Below are positions 9,292-19,900 of a stretch of 64,000 bases of DNA, one piece after another. This DNA is from Saprospiraceae bacterium. GTDB taxonomy: Bacteria > Bacteroidota > Bacteroidia > Chitinophagales > Saprospiraceae. Under the pieces are notes generated by a model. It ran no database searches, was not told where the DNA came from, and was given only the letters and a program-made list of their open reading frames with translations. Numbering within the stretch: the stretch's first letter is position 1; each line of letters starts with the position of its first letter. The position numbers were made by a program, and so were the translations under genes. The stretch is taken from NCBI GenBank assembly GCA_020629515.1, contig JAHDDE010000016.1, positions 1 through 64,000 of the forward strand, given 5' to 3'.

Positions 9292-9874
9292 GCAAGCATT
9301 AATCATATTTGTTAGAGTTCCCGAGTTAGGAAAAGTTAAAACGAGATTAGCACATGATGTCGGGGACCATAAGGCATTAGCCATATACAAAGCATTATTA
9401 GCGCATACTCGCAAGATCGCATTATCAATTGATGCTGATAGGTATTTATACTATCACAACGCTATAGCCAATGATGATTGGTCTGATATAGACTTTATCA
9501 AAAAAGTACAAATATCTGGAGACCTGGGAGACAAACTAAAACAGGCATTCAGCTATGTCAGTCAACGTTCAGAAAAAGTCATTGTCATAGGCAGCGACTG
9601 CGCACAGCTGCAATCCGATCATATCAATCAATCCTTTAGCAAGCTGGATGATCACGACACTGTAATAGGCCCTTCACTCGATGGTGGATATTATTTATTA
9701 GGCACCAAAGATTATCAAGCCGAAATATTTGAAAATATAGAGTGGAGTACCGATAAAGTATATCATCAGACAATAGCTAAAATTCAACATTCTAATCTAA
9801 GCGTAGGCCATGTGGAGGCTTTATCCGATATAGACCATAAAGCAGACTGGGATCAATATGGATGGCCATTGTAG
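9269..9874 (+). CDS. TIGR04282-family (DUF2064) glycosyltransferase
   Basis: A 201-aa nucleotide-sugar transferase-like protein. The N-terminus IIFVRVPELGKVKTRLA is the DUF2064 signature, followed by VIGSDCAQL (the DxD-like region) and GPSLDGGYYLLG. The family is annotated as arsenosugar-biosynthesis glycosyltransferase on the basis of its frequent genomic context, but no arsenite methyltransferase or other arsenosugar gene is seen here, so the substrate is open. The start ATG at 9269 lies inside the adaptor gene, giving a 23-bp overlap and probable translational coupling. Confidence 0.83.
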   Translation: MISQKKSKQALIIFVRVPELGKVKTRLAHDVGDHKALAIYKALLAHTRKIALSIDADRYLYYHNAIANDDWSDIDFIKKVQISGDLGDKLKQAFSYVSQRSEKVIVIGSDCAQLQSDHINQSFSKLDDHDTVIGPSLDGGYYLLGTKDYQAEIFENIEWSTDKVYHQTIAKIQHSNLSVGHVEALSDIDHKADWDQYGWPL

Positions 9875-9880
9875 CAGCTA

Positions 9881-10774
9881 TTATATCTGCTTTCTTGGAT
9901 TGTCCCGTATTAAGTATACTCCAATGATGATAATTAATAAAGAAATGAAATGCCACATACCTAATACTTCTCCATCAAAAAAGCCCCAAACTAATGCTAC
10001 AATCGGAATTAGATATGCCACAGAAGACGCAAAGAGTGCATTAGTATCCTGTACCAATTGATAAAAGATATATAAGCAAAATACCGTACTGATAACAGCT
10101 AAAAAAGTAAGATACATCACTGCATATATCGCATAAGGATGGCTCACTACCTTAGTAGGAATATCGCTAAATGGTATAATTAACCAGAATGGCATACCTA
10201 CTAAAAAAAAAGATAGTGTACTCAACCTAAGTGGTGTAACATCGGTAAAATATTCTTTGACTATATTAACATTGGCACCATAAAACACACTACCTAAGAT
10301 GATAAGAGACCCATAGGCTATCTGACCACCTAAATCATCTGTAGAAGCATCTATAGCTATTAATCCAACAGCTCCAATAAACCCTAACGCTATACCAGAG
10401 ACTTGTCTAATAGTTATTGTACTTTTAAAAAAAACCATACCTATGATAAGGGCAAATATGGGTGTAGTACTATTTAATATACCGGCTATTGCACTACCTA
10501 TTTGTGTTTGAGCAGTGGCAAATAAGACTGCTGGGATAGCACTCCCCGAAAGGGCTACCACCATATACAACTTCCACCTATGCCACTCGTGATCACTCCA
10601 ATACTTAATAAAAAATGGCGTGAATGCGAGACCAGATATAGCCACCCTCAATATAGCCACTTCTACAGGGCTAAAAACAATAAGAGATTTCTTGATTAAA
10701 ATAAACGAAGTGCCCCATATGACACTTAGGAAAATCAATGTCAACCAACTTTTTAAAACAGTACTTTTTGGCAT
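9881..10774 (-). CDS. EamA-family (DMT) transporter
   Basis: A 297-aa integral membrane protein with about ten hydrophobic helices arranged as two EamA repeats (FLSVIWGTSFILIKK in the first, IILGSVFYGANVNIVKEYF in the second). Family members export metabolites or amino acids; the substrate cannot be told from sequence. Its ATG overlaps the stop of the dipeptidase gene by one base (TAATG), so the two are translationally coupled. A joint role in dipeptide or amino-acid handling is possible. Confidence 0.9.
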   Translation of the reverse strand: MPKSTVLKSWLTLIFLSVIWGTSFILIKKSLIVFSPVEVAILRVAISGLAFTPFFIKYWSDHEWHRWKLYMVVALSGSAIPAVLFATAQTQIGSAIAGILNSTTPIFALIIGMVFFKSTITIRQVSGIALGFIGAVGLIAIDASTDDLGGQIAYGSLIILGSVFYGANVNIVKEYFTDVTPLRLSTLSFFLVGMPFWLIIPFSDIPTKVVSHPYAIYAVMYLTFLAVISTVFCLYIFYQLVQDTNALFASSVAYLIPIVALVWGFFDGEVLGMWHFISLLIIIIGVYLIRDNPRKQI

Positions 10775-12015
10775 TAATCAGCCTGATTAGCATGGTCCAA
10801 GACTGACTGCCAGACTCTAAAGAGATTTTTATAACATATCTTTTCAATGTCTTTTTCTGTATAGCCTCTATCCAAAAGTTCTTTGATCAAATTAGGGTAT
10901 TGAGAAACGTCCTTTAGGCCAGTAGGTAGAGAATCACCTACTCCATCAAAATCAGAACCAAAACCCACATGATCAATGCCAGCCAATGCGACAACGTGGT
11001 CTATATGGTTGGCCACCATTTTTACATCTGAATATAAGCTGGGATGATCTTTTCTAAATTCTTCTATTATCTCATCTGCCCTATCGGATCCATAATCAAC
11101 TCCTTCTTTTTGGAGTAGCATTGATAATTCTGCTCTTTGCTCATCTTGTTTTTTCCTTATTTCTCCATCTAAAAAAGTAGATCCAAAATTAATAGCTATC
11201 ACTCCTCCTTTTTTTCCTAATAATCTAATCATGTCGTCATCCATATTCCTTTGAAAACCTGGAGTATATTTTCTACTTGATGAGTGAGAAGCGATCACTG
11301 GTACTTTTGATAATTCTATAGCTTGATAGTATGCATTATCGGAAACATGAGAGATATCAACCATGATCCCTACCCTATTCATCTCCATGATCACTTCTCG
11401 CCCAAAAGGACTCAAGCCACCCCAGGTATTGAGAGTATCATAGGAAGAGTCACATATCAAATTATCCTTGGCGTGAGTCAATGTGATATAACTGATCCCC
11501 CTCTCCTTGAAATAGGCTACATTGGATATATCGTCTTCTATCCCAGAACCATTCTCCATACCCATAGGTAAAGCCACCAATTTATTAGTAAATGCTTTTT
11601 TGCAATCATTGGGAGTACGGGCTATCATAAATTTATCAGAATGAACCTCTGCTATTCCTTCAATCATATTGATTAAAGTATCAGCCAATGCCTTAGATGC
11701 ACCAGCTTGTTGTTGCTTGGCAGAAGGCAGGTAAATAGACATAAAAGGAGCATCTAATCCACCGGCTCTAGATCGTACAAAATCAAAATCCCCTTCATCC
11801 GTTTGGACAGGAATTCCCAAAAATTCTTTTTCTAATCTAAAATTTTTCACACTCAACTTGTATGGCAAATCAACATGACCATCAGTGATAATAAACTTTT
11901 GGGCCAACATATGGGCCTTTTCAGTATTTGTCATACTTATCTCTGAAACCACCTTTTTATTGGTCGAACAGGCCAAAATAAATACAGAAACCCACAAAAA
12001 ACATAAGACTTTCAT
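10774..12015 (-). CDS. Membrane dipeptidase, peptidase family M19 (lipoprotein)
   Basis: A 413-aa protein with a lipoprotein signal (MKVLCFLWVSVFILAC, lipobox ILAC). It has the M19 zinc ligands: HVD in TDGHVDLPYK, Glu in GMENGSGI, His residues in DISHVS and ASHSSSRKY, and Asp in GFGSDFDG. The family hydrolyses dipeptides, including D-amino-acid-containing ones. The ATG at 12015 gives a proper lipoprotein signal; the frame extends to a TTG at 12024. It is co-transcribed with the EamA transporter. Confidence 0.92.
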   Translation of the reverse strand: MKVLCFLWVSVFILACSTNKKVVSEISMTNTEKAHMLAQKFIITDGHVDLPYKLSVKNFRLEKEFLGIPVQTDEGDFDFVRSRAGGLDAPFMSIYLPSAKQQQAGASKALADTLINMIEGIAEVHSDKFMIARTPNDCKKAFTNKLVALPMGMENGSGIEDDISNVAYFKERGISYITLTHAKDNLICDSSYDTLNTWGGLSPFGREVIMEMNRVGIMVDISHVSDNAYYQAIELSKVPVIASHSSSRKYTPGFQRNMDDDMIRLLGKKGGVIAINFGSTFLDGEIRKKQDEQRAELSMLLQKEGVDYGSDRADEIIEEFRKDHPSLYSDVKMVANHIDHVVALAGIDHVGFGSDFDGVGDSLPTGLKDVSQYPNLIKELLDRGYTEKDIEKICYKNLFRVWQSVLDHANQAD

Positions 12016-12033
12016 CGTATTCAATATATTGCT

Positions 12034-12225
12034 TTAATCACAAGATGACATTTTTTCAATGAATTTCATCCCGTAAGGACAATCAAAATATTCAGGGATA
12101 TTTTTATTTCGTTCAAGAAGAAAATCAATAACATCTTTCAGACTATCAGAAGATATATGTTTTTCTATTTTTGCACCAACTAAGAATGATAAGATGTCAG
12201 AGGTAAAGCTTTTTTCAGGCACCAA
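12034..12225 (-). CDS. Possible small ORF antisense to the prs promoter
   Basis: A 63-codon frame upstream of and on the same strand as the dipeptidase gene. It would start at TTG 12225 or GTG 12222, inside the first codons of prs on the other strand, and its codon choice looks ordinary (ending PYGMKFIEKMSSCD). No family is recognised. Divergent overlap with a housekeeping gene and the lack of an ATG before residue 53 argue against it. It may equally be noncoding leader sequence. Confidence 0.2.
   Translation of the reverse strand: MVPEKSFTSDILSFLVGAKIEKHISSDSLKDVIDFLLERNKNIPEYFDCPYGMKFIEKMSSCD
12166..12173 (+). promoter_or_regulatory. Candidate -7 element of the prs promoter
   Basis: TATTTTTG fits the Bacteroidota -7 consensus TAnnTTTG exactly and ends 20 bp before the prs ATG. 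A good -33 TTG at the right distance is not visible, so the call rests on the -7 box and position alone. Confidence 0.4.
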
Positions 12226-13126
12226 ATCTCAGTATCTCGCAGATAAAATATCTGATTATTATGGATATGACCTGTCAGAAATTGAAGTAAAACAATTCAG
12301 CGATGGTGAGATGCAACCTATCATCCAAGAATCGGTAAGGGGATCTTATGTATTCTTTATTCAGTCAACTTTCCCTCCTGCAGATAACCTGTTAGAGCTT
12401 ATACTGTTAATTGATTCAGCTAAGAGAGCTTCTGCAAATTATATAACAGCTGTAATTCCTTACTTCGGATATGCGCGTCAAGATAGAAAAGATAAGCCTC
12501 GTGTACCGATATCTGCCAAAGTAATAGCCAAAATGTTAGAAGCCGCTGGCGCTAATAGAATTGTCACGATGGATCTCCATGCTGATCAAATACAAGGATT
12601 TTTTGATATTCCGGTAGATCATCTTAAGAGTAATGCCATATTCATACCTTATTTAGAGAAAATGGATCTCTCTAATACGATTTTTGCTTCTCCTGACGTA
12701 GGTGGGGTAAAAAGAGCAAGAAGTTTCTCCAAGCACTTTAAAAAGAACTTGGTCATCTGTGATAAAGAACGTGAGATTGCTAATAAAGTAAAAGCCATAA
12801 AAGTAATTGGGGACGTAAAAGGTAAAGATGTCATACTTATTGATGATCTTATAGATACTGCGGGCACCCTATGCAAAGCGGCTCAAGCAATGATAGATGA
12901 AGGAGCCAAAAGTGTAAGAGCGATATGTGCACATCCCGTTCTGTCCGGTAATGCCTATGAGAATATAGAAAAATCAGTCATGACAGAGGTCATCGTCACT
13001 GATACAATTCCTCTAAAGCAAGAGTCATCTAAAATAAAAGTTATTTCGTGTAGCAAATTATTTGCTCGAGCTATCAGAAATACCCATGAGTATAGATCTA
13101 TATCTTCCCTATTTGTAGAAGATTAG
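12194..13126 (+). CDS. prs: Ribose-phosphate pyrophosphokinase
   Basis: A 310-aa PRPP synthetase, which makes phosphoribosyl pyrophosphate from ribose 5-phosphate and ATP for purine, pyrimidine, His, Trp and NAD synthesis. Diagnostic segments are the flexible ATP loop YFGYARQDRKDKPRVPISAK at about residues 94-113, the divalent-metal site VTMDLHADQIQGFF, and the PRPP loop DDLIDTAGTL at about 216-225. Length matches bacterial Prs. The start ATG gives the usual N-terminus (KLFSGTKSQYLADKI). Confidence 0.97.
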   Translation: MSEVKLFSGTKSQYLADKISDYYGYDLSEIEVKQFSDGEMQPIIQESVRGSYVFFIQSTFPPADNLLELILLIDSAKRASANYITAVIPYFGYARQDRKDKPRVPISAKVIAKMLEAAGANRIVTMDLHADQIQGFFDIPVDHLKSNAIFIPYLEKMDLSNTIFASPDVGGVKRARSFSKHFKKNLVICDKEREIANKVKAIKVIGDVKGKDVILIDDLIDTAGTLCKAAQAMIDEGAKSVRAICAHPVLSGNAYENIEKSVMTEVIVTDTIPLKQESSKIKVISCSKLFARAIRNTHEYRSISSLFVED

Positions 13127-13191
13127 AGGATTCTAAGCCTTTATAAATAACTTTTATATTCAGAAGATTTATACATTCATTTAAGATATCA

Positions 13192-13983
13192 TCAGAGACT
13201 TGGGGTCCTTCCTCCATCCACTGGTAAATTAATACCATTAATAAAAGCTGCACTTGGGCTCGCTAAAAAAGCGATAGCAGCTCCTACTTCCAACGGATCA
13301 GCAAATCTCTTAATTGGAGTTGATTCTTTTAGTCGTTGTGCCATCTGCTCATAAGTGATGCCTTCTTTTTTGGCACGTGATTCGACCACTTCTCTTAAGC
13401 GATCTGTAGCAGTAAATCCTGGTAAAACATTATTAACCGTTATACCAAACTGTCCTAATTCATTAGACAAAGTCTTAGCCCAATTGGCAACGGCACCCCT
13501 TGTCGTATTTGACACTCCTAATCCAGTTATAGGAACCTTAACAGAGGTGGAAATAATATTTATAATTCTTCCATAGTTATCTTTTTTCATTCCTGGTACC
13601 AATAACTGGGTGAGTAATTGATTACATATCAGGTGATTATGAAATGCTTTAATAAAATCCTCCGTTTTGGCACTATAAACATCTCCTCCTGCAGGACCTC
13701 CAGTATTGTTAATCAATATGTGATAGTTTCTTTTTAAGCTCAGTCCCCTTACTTTCTTTTGTAAGTCAGTACTATCAGAGAAGTCTGCGACTAAAAAATC
13801 ATGATCTTGTCCTTTAGGGATGTCCATATCCATTTCCTTAATAATACTGGACATTTTTTCAGGACTTCTCGAGACAAGAGTAATATTGGCTCCAAGAGCT
13901 GCTAACTGAACAGCTGCTGCTTTACCTATACCCTTTGAACTACCGCAAACCAATGCATTTTTACCATATAAACTGAGATCCAT
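13192..13983 (-). CDS. SDR-family protein lacking the usual catalytic Tyr/Lys
   Basis: A 263-aa Rossmann-fold protein with the cofactor loop CGSSKGIG (13-20), NNTGG (92-96), strand INIIST with the catalytic-position Ser145, and the C-terminal GINLPVDGG. At the place of the YxxxK motif, 13 residues after Ser145, it reads SNTTR (158-162), so Tyr and Lys are replaced by Ser and Arg. This matches the beta-ketoacyl-ACP-reductase-like SDR subgroup described as lacking a perfect catalytic tetrad. The reading frame is intact, so it is unlikely to be a decaying gene. The reaction, if any, is unknown. It is convergent with prs. Confidence 0.85.
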   Translation of the reverse strand: MDLSLYGKNALVCGSSKGIGKAAAVQLAALGANITLVSRSPEKMSSIIKEMDMDIPKGQDHDFLVADFSDSTDLQKKVRGLSLKRNYHILINNTGGPAGGDVYSAKTEDFIKAFHNHLICNQLLTQLLVPGMKKDNYGRIINIISTSVKVPITGLGVSNTTRGAVANWAKTLSNELGQFGITVNNVLPGFTATDRLREVVESRAKKEGITYEQMAQRLKESTPIKRFADPLEVGAAIAFLASPSAAFINGINLPVDGGRTPSL

Positions 13984-14090
13984 AATATTTATCTAAGTTG
14001 CTGTACTACAAATAAACAGAAGTGGTCATTAAAATCCATACCTATTCTGTTATTTTGGCCCATTATTATTGAAGTCCGTCAAGAATAAAT

Positions 14091-14864
14091 TTGAAGAGAC
14101 ACAAAAAAACATATTTTATTTCGGATGTGCATCTCGGCTATGATGCGACTCTTAGTTCTGATCAAAGAGAAAAACTATTAGTCAGATGGCTCAAAAGTAT
14201 TCAACCCGAAGCTCAGTGTTTATACATTCTTGGCGATCTATTTGATTATTGGTACGAGTATAAAACCGTCATACCAAAGGGTTATATTCAGTTATTCGCA
14301 GTCTTGTCTGAATTTGTCGAATCGGGTATTGAGATTCATTATTTAAAGGGTAATCATGACTTATGGCATTTTGGATATCTCAATCAATACATCGGGCTTC
14401 ACTTACATGATGGACCTATAACCATATCAATAGACGATAAAAAGATGTTTTTGGCTCACGGAGATGGATTAGGTAAAGGAGACTTCGGTTATAAAATCAT
14501 AAAATCCATTCTTACCAATAGCATATGTCAAAAAATATTCTCACTAATACATCCAAGTATAGGTCTACCTTTAATGAAAATAATGAGCCAGTTGAGTCGT
14601 GACAATCATGTCTCTTCTAACCCCATTGACTCTAATCAATCCCAAATAGACTATAGTCAGTCTCTATATCAACAAGACAAAGGGGTTTCCTTTTTTATAA
14701 TGGGTCATAGACATGCCCCAATTATACATAATCTATCGGATGAAAATTGCACTTATATAAATTTGGGTGATTGGATTACGCATTTCACCTATTTAGTATG
14801 GGATGGTTCCGATATGAAACTAAAACAGGTAGATATAAAAAAAGCTAAAGAAATCAATCGTTAG
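14091..14864 (+). CDS. lpxH: UDP-2,3-diacylglucosamine diphosphatase (LpxH-like)
   Basis: A 257-aa calcineurin-like metallophosphoesterase with the full motif set: FISDVHLG (near residue 10), LGDLFDYW, LKGNHD, AHGDGLGKGD and GHRH. The spacing and the GDGLGKGDFGYK segment are those of LpxH, which cleaves UDP-diacylglucosamine to lipid X in lipid A synthesis at the inner membrane. The start is TTG: an in-frame TGA at 14070 and the absence of other start codons leave little choice. It is a single gene, convergent with frr. Confidence 0.88.
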   Translation: MKRHKKTYFISDVHLGYDATLSSDQREKLLVRWLKSIQPEAQCLYILGDLFDYWYEYKTVIPKGYIQLFAVLSEFVESGIEIHYLKGNHDLWHFGYLNQYIGLHLHDGPITISIDDKKMFLAHGDGLGKGDFGYKIIKSILTNSICQKIFSLIHPSIGLPLMKIMSQLSRDNHVSSNPIDSNQSQIDYSQSLYQQDKGVSFFIMGHRHAPIIHNLSDENCTYINLGDWITHFTYLVWDGSDMKLKQVDIKKAKEINR

Positions 14865-14896
14865 CCTTTTATTAATCTAATCGGTTATCGCACCGC

Positions 14897-15460
14897 TTAT
14901 ACTTTCATAATATCTTTCTCCTTAGCTTCGAGTACTGCCTCAATTTTAACGGTATAATCTTTTACCATGGCATCCACTTGACCTTCCTTCTTTTTGCCTG
15001 CATCCTCAGGATATCCATCTTTGACTTCCTTTTTAATAAAATCGATCATTTTATGCCTTCCATTTCTAAGACTAATTTTAGCCTCTTCAGACAAAACTTT
15101 ACACTGCTTTACGAGATCTTTTCTCCTCTCCTCTGTCAACGGAGGTATGCTAATTCTGATAAATTCGCCATCGTTCATGGGGGTGAGTCCAAGATTGGCT
15201 TGAAATATAGCTTGCTCAATAAGTCCTAACATTTTCTTTTCCCAGGGTTGTATTGCCAAGGTGCGTGAGTCTGGTGTAGAAATATTAGCAACCTGAGCCA
15301 AAGGTGTTGGCATATCATAATAATCCACCTTGATACCGTTGAGCATTGATGGCATCGCTTTGCCCGCTCTAATTTTAAGCAATTCTTCTTTTAATCGGTC
15401 TAATGCTTTTTCAAATGAATCTTTCCCTTCATTGATTGCATCTTCTATATTCTGTACCAT
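14897..15460 (-). CDS. frr: Ribosome recycling factor
   Basis: A 187-aa protein with the two-domain RRF layout: the helical stem (about 1-30 and 105-187) and the small beta domain between, with VDYYDMPTPLAQVANIST, IQPWEKK and NDGEFIRISIPPLTEERR. With EF-G it splits the 70S post-termination complex. Length is standard. Its common partner pyrH is not next to it here. Confidence 0.96.
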   Translation of the reverse strand: MVQNIEDAINEGKDSFEKALDRLKEELLKIRAGKAMPSMLNGIKVDYYDMPTPLAQVANISTPDSRTLAIQPWEKKMLGLIEQAIFQANLGLTPMNDGEFIRISIPPLTEERRKDLVKQCKVLSEEAKISLRNGRHKMIDFIKKEVKDGYPEDAGKKKEGQVDAMVKDYTVKIEAVLEAKEKDIMKV

Positions 15461-15497
15461 TTTATTTAACTATACATTTTTACTAAAACAGCACCAA

Positions 15498-16967
15498 TTA
15501 TACTAAAAGTTTCGAATAGGACTTAGAATTTAATTGAGTCTTTCCTTCCATCAAGAATCTATCAACTTCTATAGCCGCTTCTCTACCTTCACTTATAGCC
15601 CATACCACAAGAGACTGGCCTCTTCTCATATCTCCTGCACTAAACACTTTATCAACGCTGGATTTGTAATTAGTATCTGCCACATTTCCTCTATCTGTTA
15701 AGTCTACTTTCAACTGACTCAATAGCCCTTCATGTTGAGGATGGACAAATCCTACTGCGAGCAATGCTAATTCACAATCTATCACTCTCTCGGATCCTTC
15801 AATTTCTCTAAAGGTTGATCTTTGTAAGTCATTATCAAAATACCACTCTATATCTACTAATTTCAACCCCTTCAGGTTGCCTTTATCATCTCCTATAAAT
15901 TCTTTAGTAAGAATGGCCCACTGACGGTCACAGCCTTCCTCATGAGAAGTGGACGTTCTCAACTCCATAGGCCAAAGTGGCCACGGTGTGCTCTCATCAC
16001 GACTCGATGGAGGTTTGGCCAGCAGCTCGATTTGAGTTACAGATTTGGCATTATGACGATTTGATGTCCCTACACAATCAGCACCAGTATCTCCACCACC
16101 TATAACAACGACATTCTTGTCGGTTGCCAGTATTTCGTCTAAGTCAAAAGAAGTTTGACCTCCTACCCTTCTATTGCTCTGCTCTAAGAAGTCCATCGCA
16201 AAATGGACACCTTTTAGATCACGACCTGGTATAGGCAAATCTCGAGGTATAGTGCTTCCTCCACATAATACTACTGCATCATAATCTGCTATAAGTTCAT
16301 CTGCACTTATATCCTGACCTACATTAGTATTTACTTTTATTTCTACTCCAGATCGTTCCATGATCTGGACTCTTCGCTCCACCACCCATTTTTCTAATTT
16401 GAAATCTGGAATACCATATTGAAGCAATCCTCCCACTTTATCATTTCGTTCAAATAGAGTAACGTGATGTCCCGCCTTATTGAGTTGATCTGCTGCAGCC
16501 AATCCTGCTGGACCACTACCTACAACAGCAACCTTTTTACCTGTCCTTTGAATATCCAAATTTGGCTGCACCCAACCTTCCTCATAAGCCTTTTCTGCTA
16601 TAGACTTCTCAATATGTTCTATAGTGACAGGATCACTATTTATGCCTAATACACATGCTTTCTCACAAGGAGCCGGACAAATTCTTCCGGTGAATTCAGG
16701 AAAGTTGTTAGTGTCGCTTAGTATGTCATACGCCTTCTCCCAATTTCCTTTGTATACCGCGTCATTAAAGTCAGGAATAACATTACCTAAAGGGCAACCA
16801 TTATGACAAAATGGGATACCACAATCCATACACCTTGATGCTTGATCCAAGGTTTTCTCCTCAGCAAATTCCACATAAATCTCTTTGTAGTCATTAACTC
16901 TACTTTCTGGGTTTCTTTTGCCTGGCAAATCCCGCCCATGCTTCATGAATCCTTTTATATCTCCCAT
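15498..16967 (-). CDS. gltD: Glutamate synthase small subunit
   Basis: A 489-aa subunit that passes electrons from NADPH to GltB. The N-terminal region holds the Cys clusters for two [4Fe-4S] centres ([16 protein letters not shown] at about 41-56, then CPAPCEKAC), followed by the FAD site [17 protein letters not shown] and the NADPH site [16 protein letters not shown], ending with the [21 protein letters not shown] segment. It starts 9 bp after the gltB stop, so gltBD is an operon. Confidence 0.96.
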   Translation of the reverse strand: MGDIKGFMKHGRDLPGKRNPESRVNDYKEIYVEFAEEKTLDQASRCMDCGIPFCHNGCPLGNVIPDFNDAVYKGNWEKAYDILSDTNNFPEFTGRICPAPCEKACVLGINSDPVTIEHIEKSIAEKAYEEGWVQPNLDIQRTGKKVAVVGSGPAGLAAADQLNKAGHHVTLFERNDKVGGLLQYGIPDFKLEKWVVERRVQIMERSGVEIKVNTNVGQDISADELIADYDAVVLCGGSTIPRDLPIPGRDLKGVHFAMDFLEQSNRRVGGQTSFDLDEILATDKNVVVIGGGDTGADCVGTSNRHNAKSVTQIELLAKPPSSRDESTPWPLWPMELRTSTSHEEGCDRQWAILTKEFIGDDKGNLKGLKLVDIEWYFDNDLQRSTFREIEGSERVIDCELALLAVGFVHPQHEGLLSQLKVDLTDRGNVADTNYKSSVDKVFSAGDMRRGQSLVVWAISEGREAAIEVDRFLMEGKTQLNSKSYSKLLV

Positions 16968-16976
16968 CTTTTCTTC

Positions 16977-19900
16977 TTATACAGTTACTAATTCTTTCTC
17001 CTTAGCCATCTCAGCAAGCACTCGCTTATATTCCGTTGGCATAATTTTAATAAAATTGGACTTTTGAATCTCCCATTCTTGGAGGATTTCTAAGGCACGT
17101 TGACTTCCAGTATAGTTGAAATGATTTCTGATCAACTGCCTTAAGTTCTTTCGATCTTTTTGATCAAGACTTTCTAAAGCTACCATCTCGGGGTTCACAA
17201 AATTTTCCACAGAATCCGATTCATTATAAATATATGCCACTCCTCCACTCATGCCTGCACCAAAATTTCTACCTATAGAGCCCAAAACAACAACTTGTCC
17301 ACCTGTCATATATTCACATCCATGGGCGCCAAGCCCTTCTACTACAGCAGTTGCACCACTATTCCTTACGGCAAATCTTTCTCCAGCTACACCCTTTATG
17401 TATGCTTCTCCCGAAGTAGCACCGTATAATGCAACATTACCGATGATTATATTTTCATGTGGTATAAAGGTGCTATCTCGATCAGGAATTATAATCAACT
17501 TTGCTCCACTAAGTCCTTTCCCAAAATAATCATTAGAGTCACCTTCTAAAGTGAATGTTAATCCTTTTGCAGCAAATGCACCGAAGCTTTGTCCTGCAGA
17601 TCCTCTAAATCTGAAATTTATAGAATCCTCATCGAGTCCTTTACTACCATACTTCAATGAAATCTCATTAGACAACATAGCCCCTACTGCTCTGTCTGTA
17701 CTGATAACAGGGAAAGTGCTCTGAATAGTTATTTTTTCTTCAAGAGCCAGTTTGGCATATTCTATAAGTGATCTATCTAAAACATTTCCTAATTCATGAT
17801 CCTGCTTTACACTGTTAAAATTGTCAATTTGGTCTGACAGTGGATCTCGAAACAAAATTGGACTTAAGTCAAGATTTTCTAATTTCCAATGTCCCTTGTC
17901 TTCCCTTACTTTCAGTAAGTCACTTCTACCTACCATTTCATTAATAGTTCTGAAACCTAACTCCGCCATAATTTCTCTGAGATCTTGTGCCAAAAAGTGA
18001 AAGAAATTAACCACGTGATCTACTTTTCCGTCAAATTTCTTTCTCAGGTCTGGATCTTGAGTAGCTATCCCAACGGGACAAGTATTCAAATGACACTTCC
18101 TCATGAGAATGCAACCCTCCACTACTAATGCAGCTGTCGCAACTCCCCACTCTTCTGCTCCTAATAACGTGGCAATGGCCATATCTCGACCCGTACGGAT
18201 CTGCCCATCAGCCTGTAGCACTACCCGATTTCTTATTTTGTTTTGAATCAAGGTCTGATGTGTCTCTGCCAAACCTAACTCCCAAGGTAATCCGGCATAT
18301 CGTATAGAACTCCATGGAGAAGCCCCTGTACCCCCATCATGTCCTGCTATCAATATATGATCAGCTTTACCTTTAGCCACGCCAGATGCTATTATCCCAA
18401 CACCCGCCTTAGACACCAATTTTACACTAATTCGGGCTTTTCTATTCGCATTTTTCAAATCGAATATCAATTGGGCTAAATCTTCAATCGAATAGATATC
18501 ATGGTGTGGCGGAGGAGATATCAACCCTACACCTGGAGTAGAGTGACGTACCTTAGCGATCCACTTATCCACCTTATGACCTGGTAGCTGGCCACCTTCT
18601 CCCGGTTTCGCTCCTTGCGCCATCTTAATTTGTAATTCTATAGCATTCGTGAGATAATTGATTGTCACGCCAAATCGTCCCGATGCTACTTGCTTGATAG
18701 CCGACCTCTCCCAATCGCCATTCTCCAATTTTTTAAATCTCACCTCATCTTCTCCCCCTTCTCCACTATTAGATTTACCACCTATTCTATTCATCGCCTT
18801 AGCCAACGTGGTATGTGCCTCATGCGAAATGGAGCCAAATGACATCGCTCCAGTGGCAAATCGTTTTAAAATTTCTTCTACAGGTTCAACCTCTTCTATT
18901 GGAATTGATTTACTACCCTTAAACTCAAAAAGACTCCTTAGAGTACAAGCCTTTTCTTGTTGATTATTAATGGCTTGAGCGAACTTCTGATAAACTTTAT
19001 AATCATTCGTCTTTGTCGAATGCTGCAATAGATGCACGGTCGCTGGGTTAAATAAATGATACTCCCCCCTGCGCTTCCATTGATAGACCCCTAAGTCTAT
19101 CAATTCATCCTCCATTTCGTCATCGAATGCCACAGTATGCTTTGTCAAAGCCTCTTTAGCTAACATGTCAAATGTCATCCCCTCTATACGTGATACAGTA
19201 CCTTTAAAACATTTATTGACTACTTCAGATGATATACCCAATGCTTCAAATGCCTGAGCCCCACGATATGACGCTACCGTCGAGATACCTAATTTTGACA
19301 TAATCTTGAGCAGTCCTTTGTTAACAGCTTTGATATATATCGATTTATATTTCTGGACTACTATATTGGAGTCTAACTTTCCTTGGTCAAATAGCTTTTC
19401 AATACTCTCAAAACTCAATTCTGGGAAAATTGCATCAGCACCATATCCTATTAGTGTAGCAAAATGATGCGTCTCTAAAACATCTCCACCACGAATTATA
19501 AGCGAAGCTTTTTGCCTTAACCCTTTTTCTACTAAAAAATGATGTACCGCTCCACAAGTGAGTAATGAAGGGACCGCAACATCTGTTTTGGATAGCGTTT
19601 TAATATTATCAAAAATCAATAGATTGTAACCCTCAGATATTGCAGCTTCTGCTTGATTACAGATGTCATCTATTTTTAACTCTAATGCTCCGGGTTGATA
19701 TGCCCTATTGAAAGTACAATCGATAGTCTTGGATGAATAGCCATCTATATCAACATACTTAAGCTTGTTGAAACTCTTGTTATCGAGAACTGGACTCTCG
19801 ATTCGTATAAAATTAACCGAATTAGTATTTACTTTCAGTACATTATTGCTACTTCCTAATACAGTCTTAAGTGTCATATATTCCGATTCTCTAAGAGAAT

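Noticed and set aside
14051-14058. TATTTTGG as an lpxH promoter box
   Set aside because: It differs from TAnnTTTG at one of the fixed bases and has no -33 partner.
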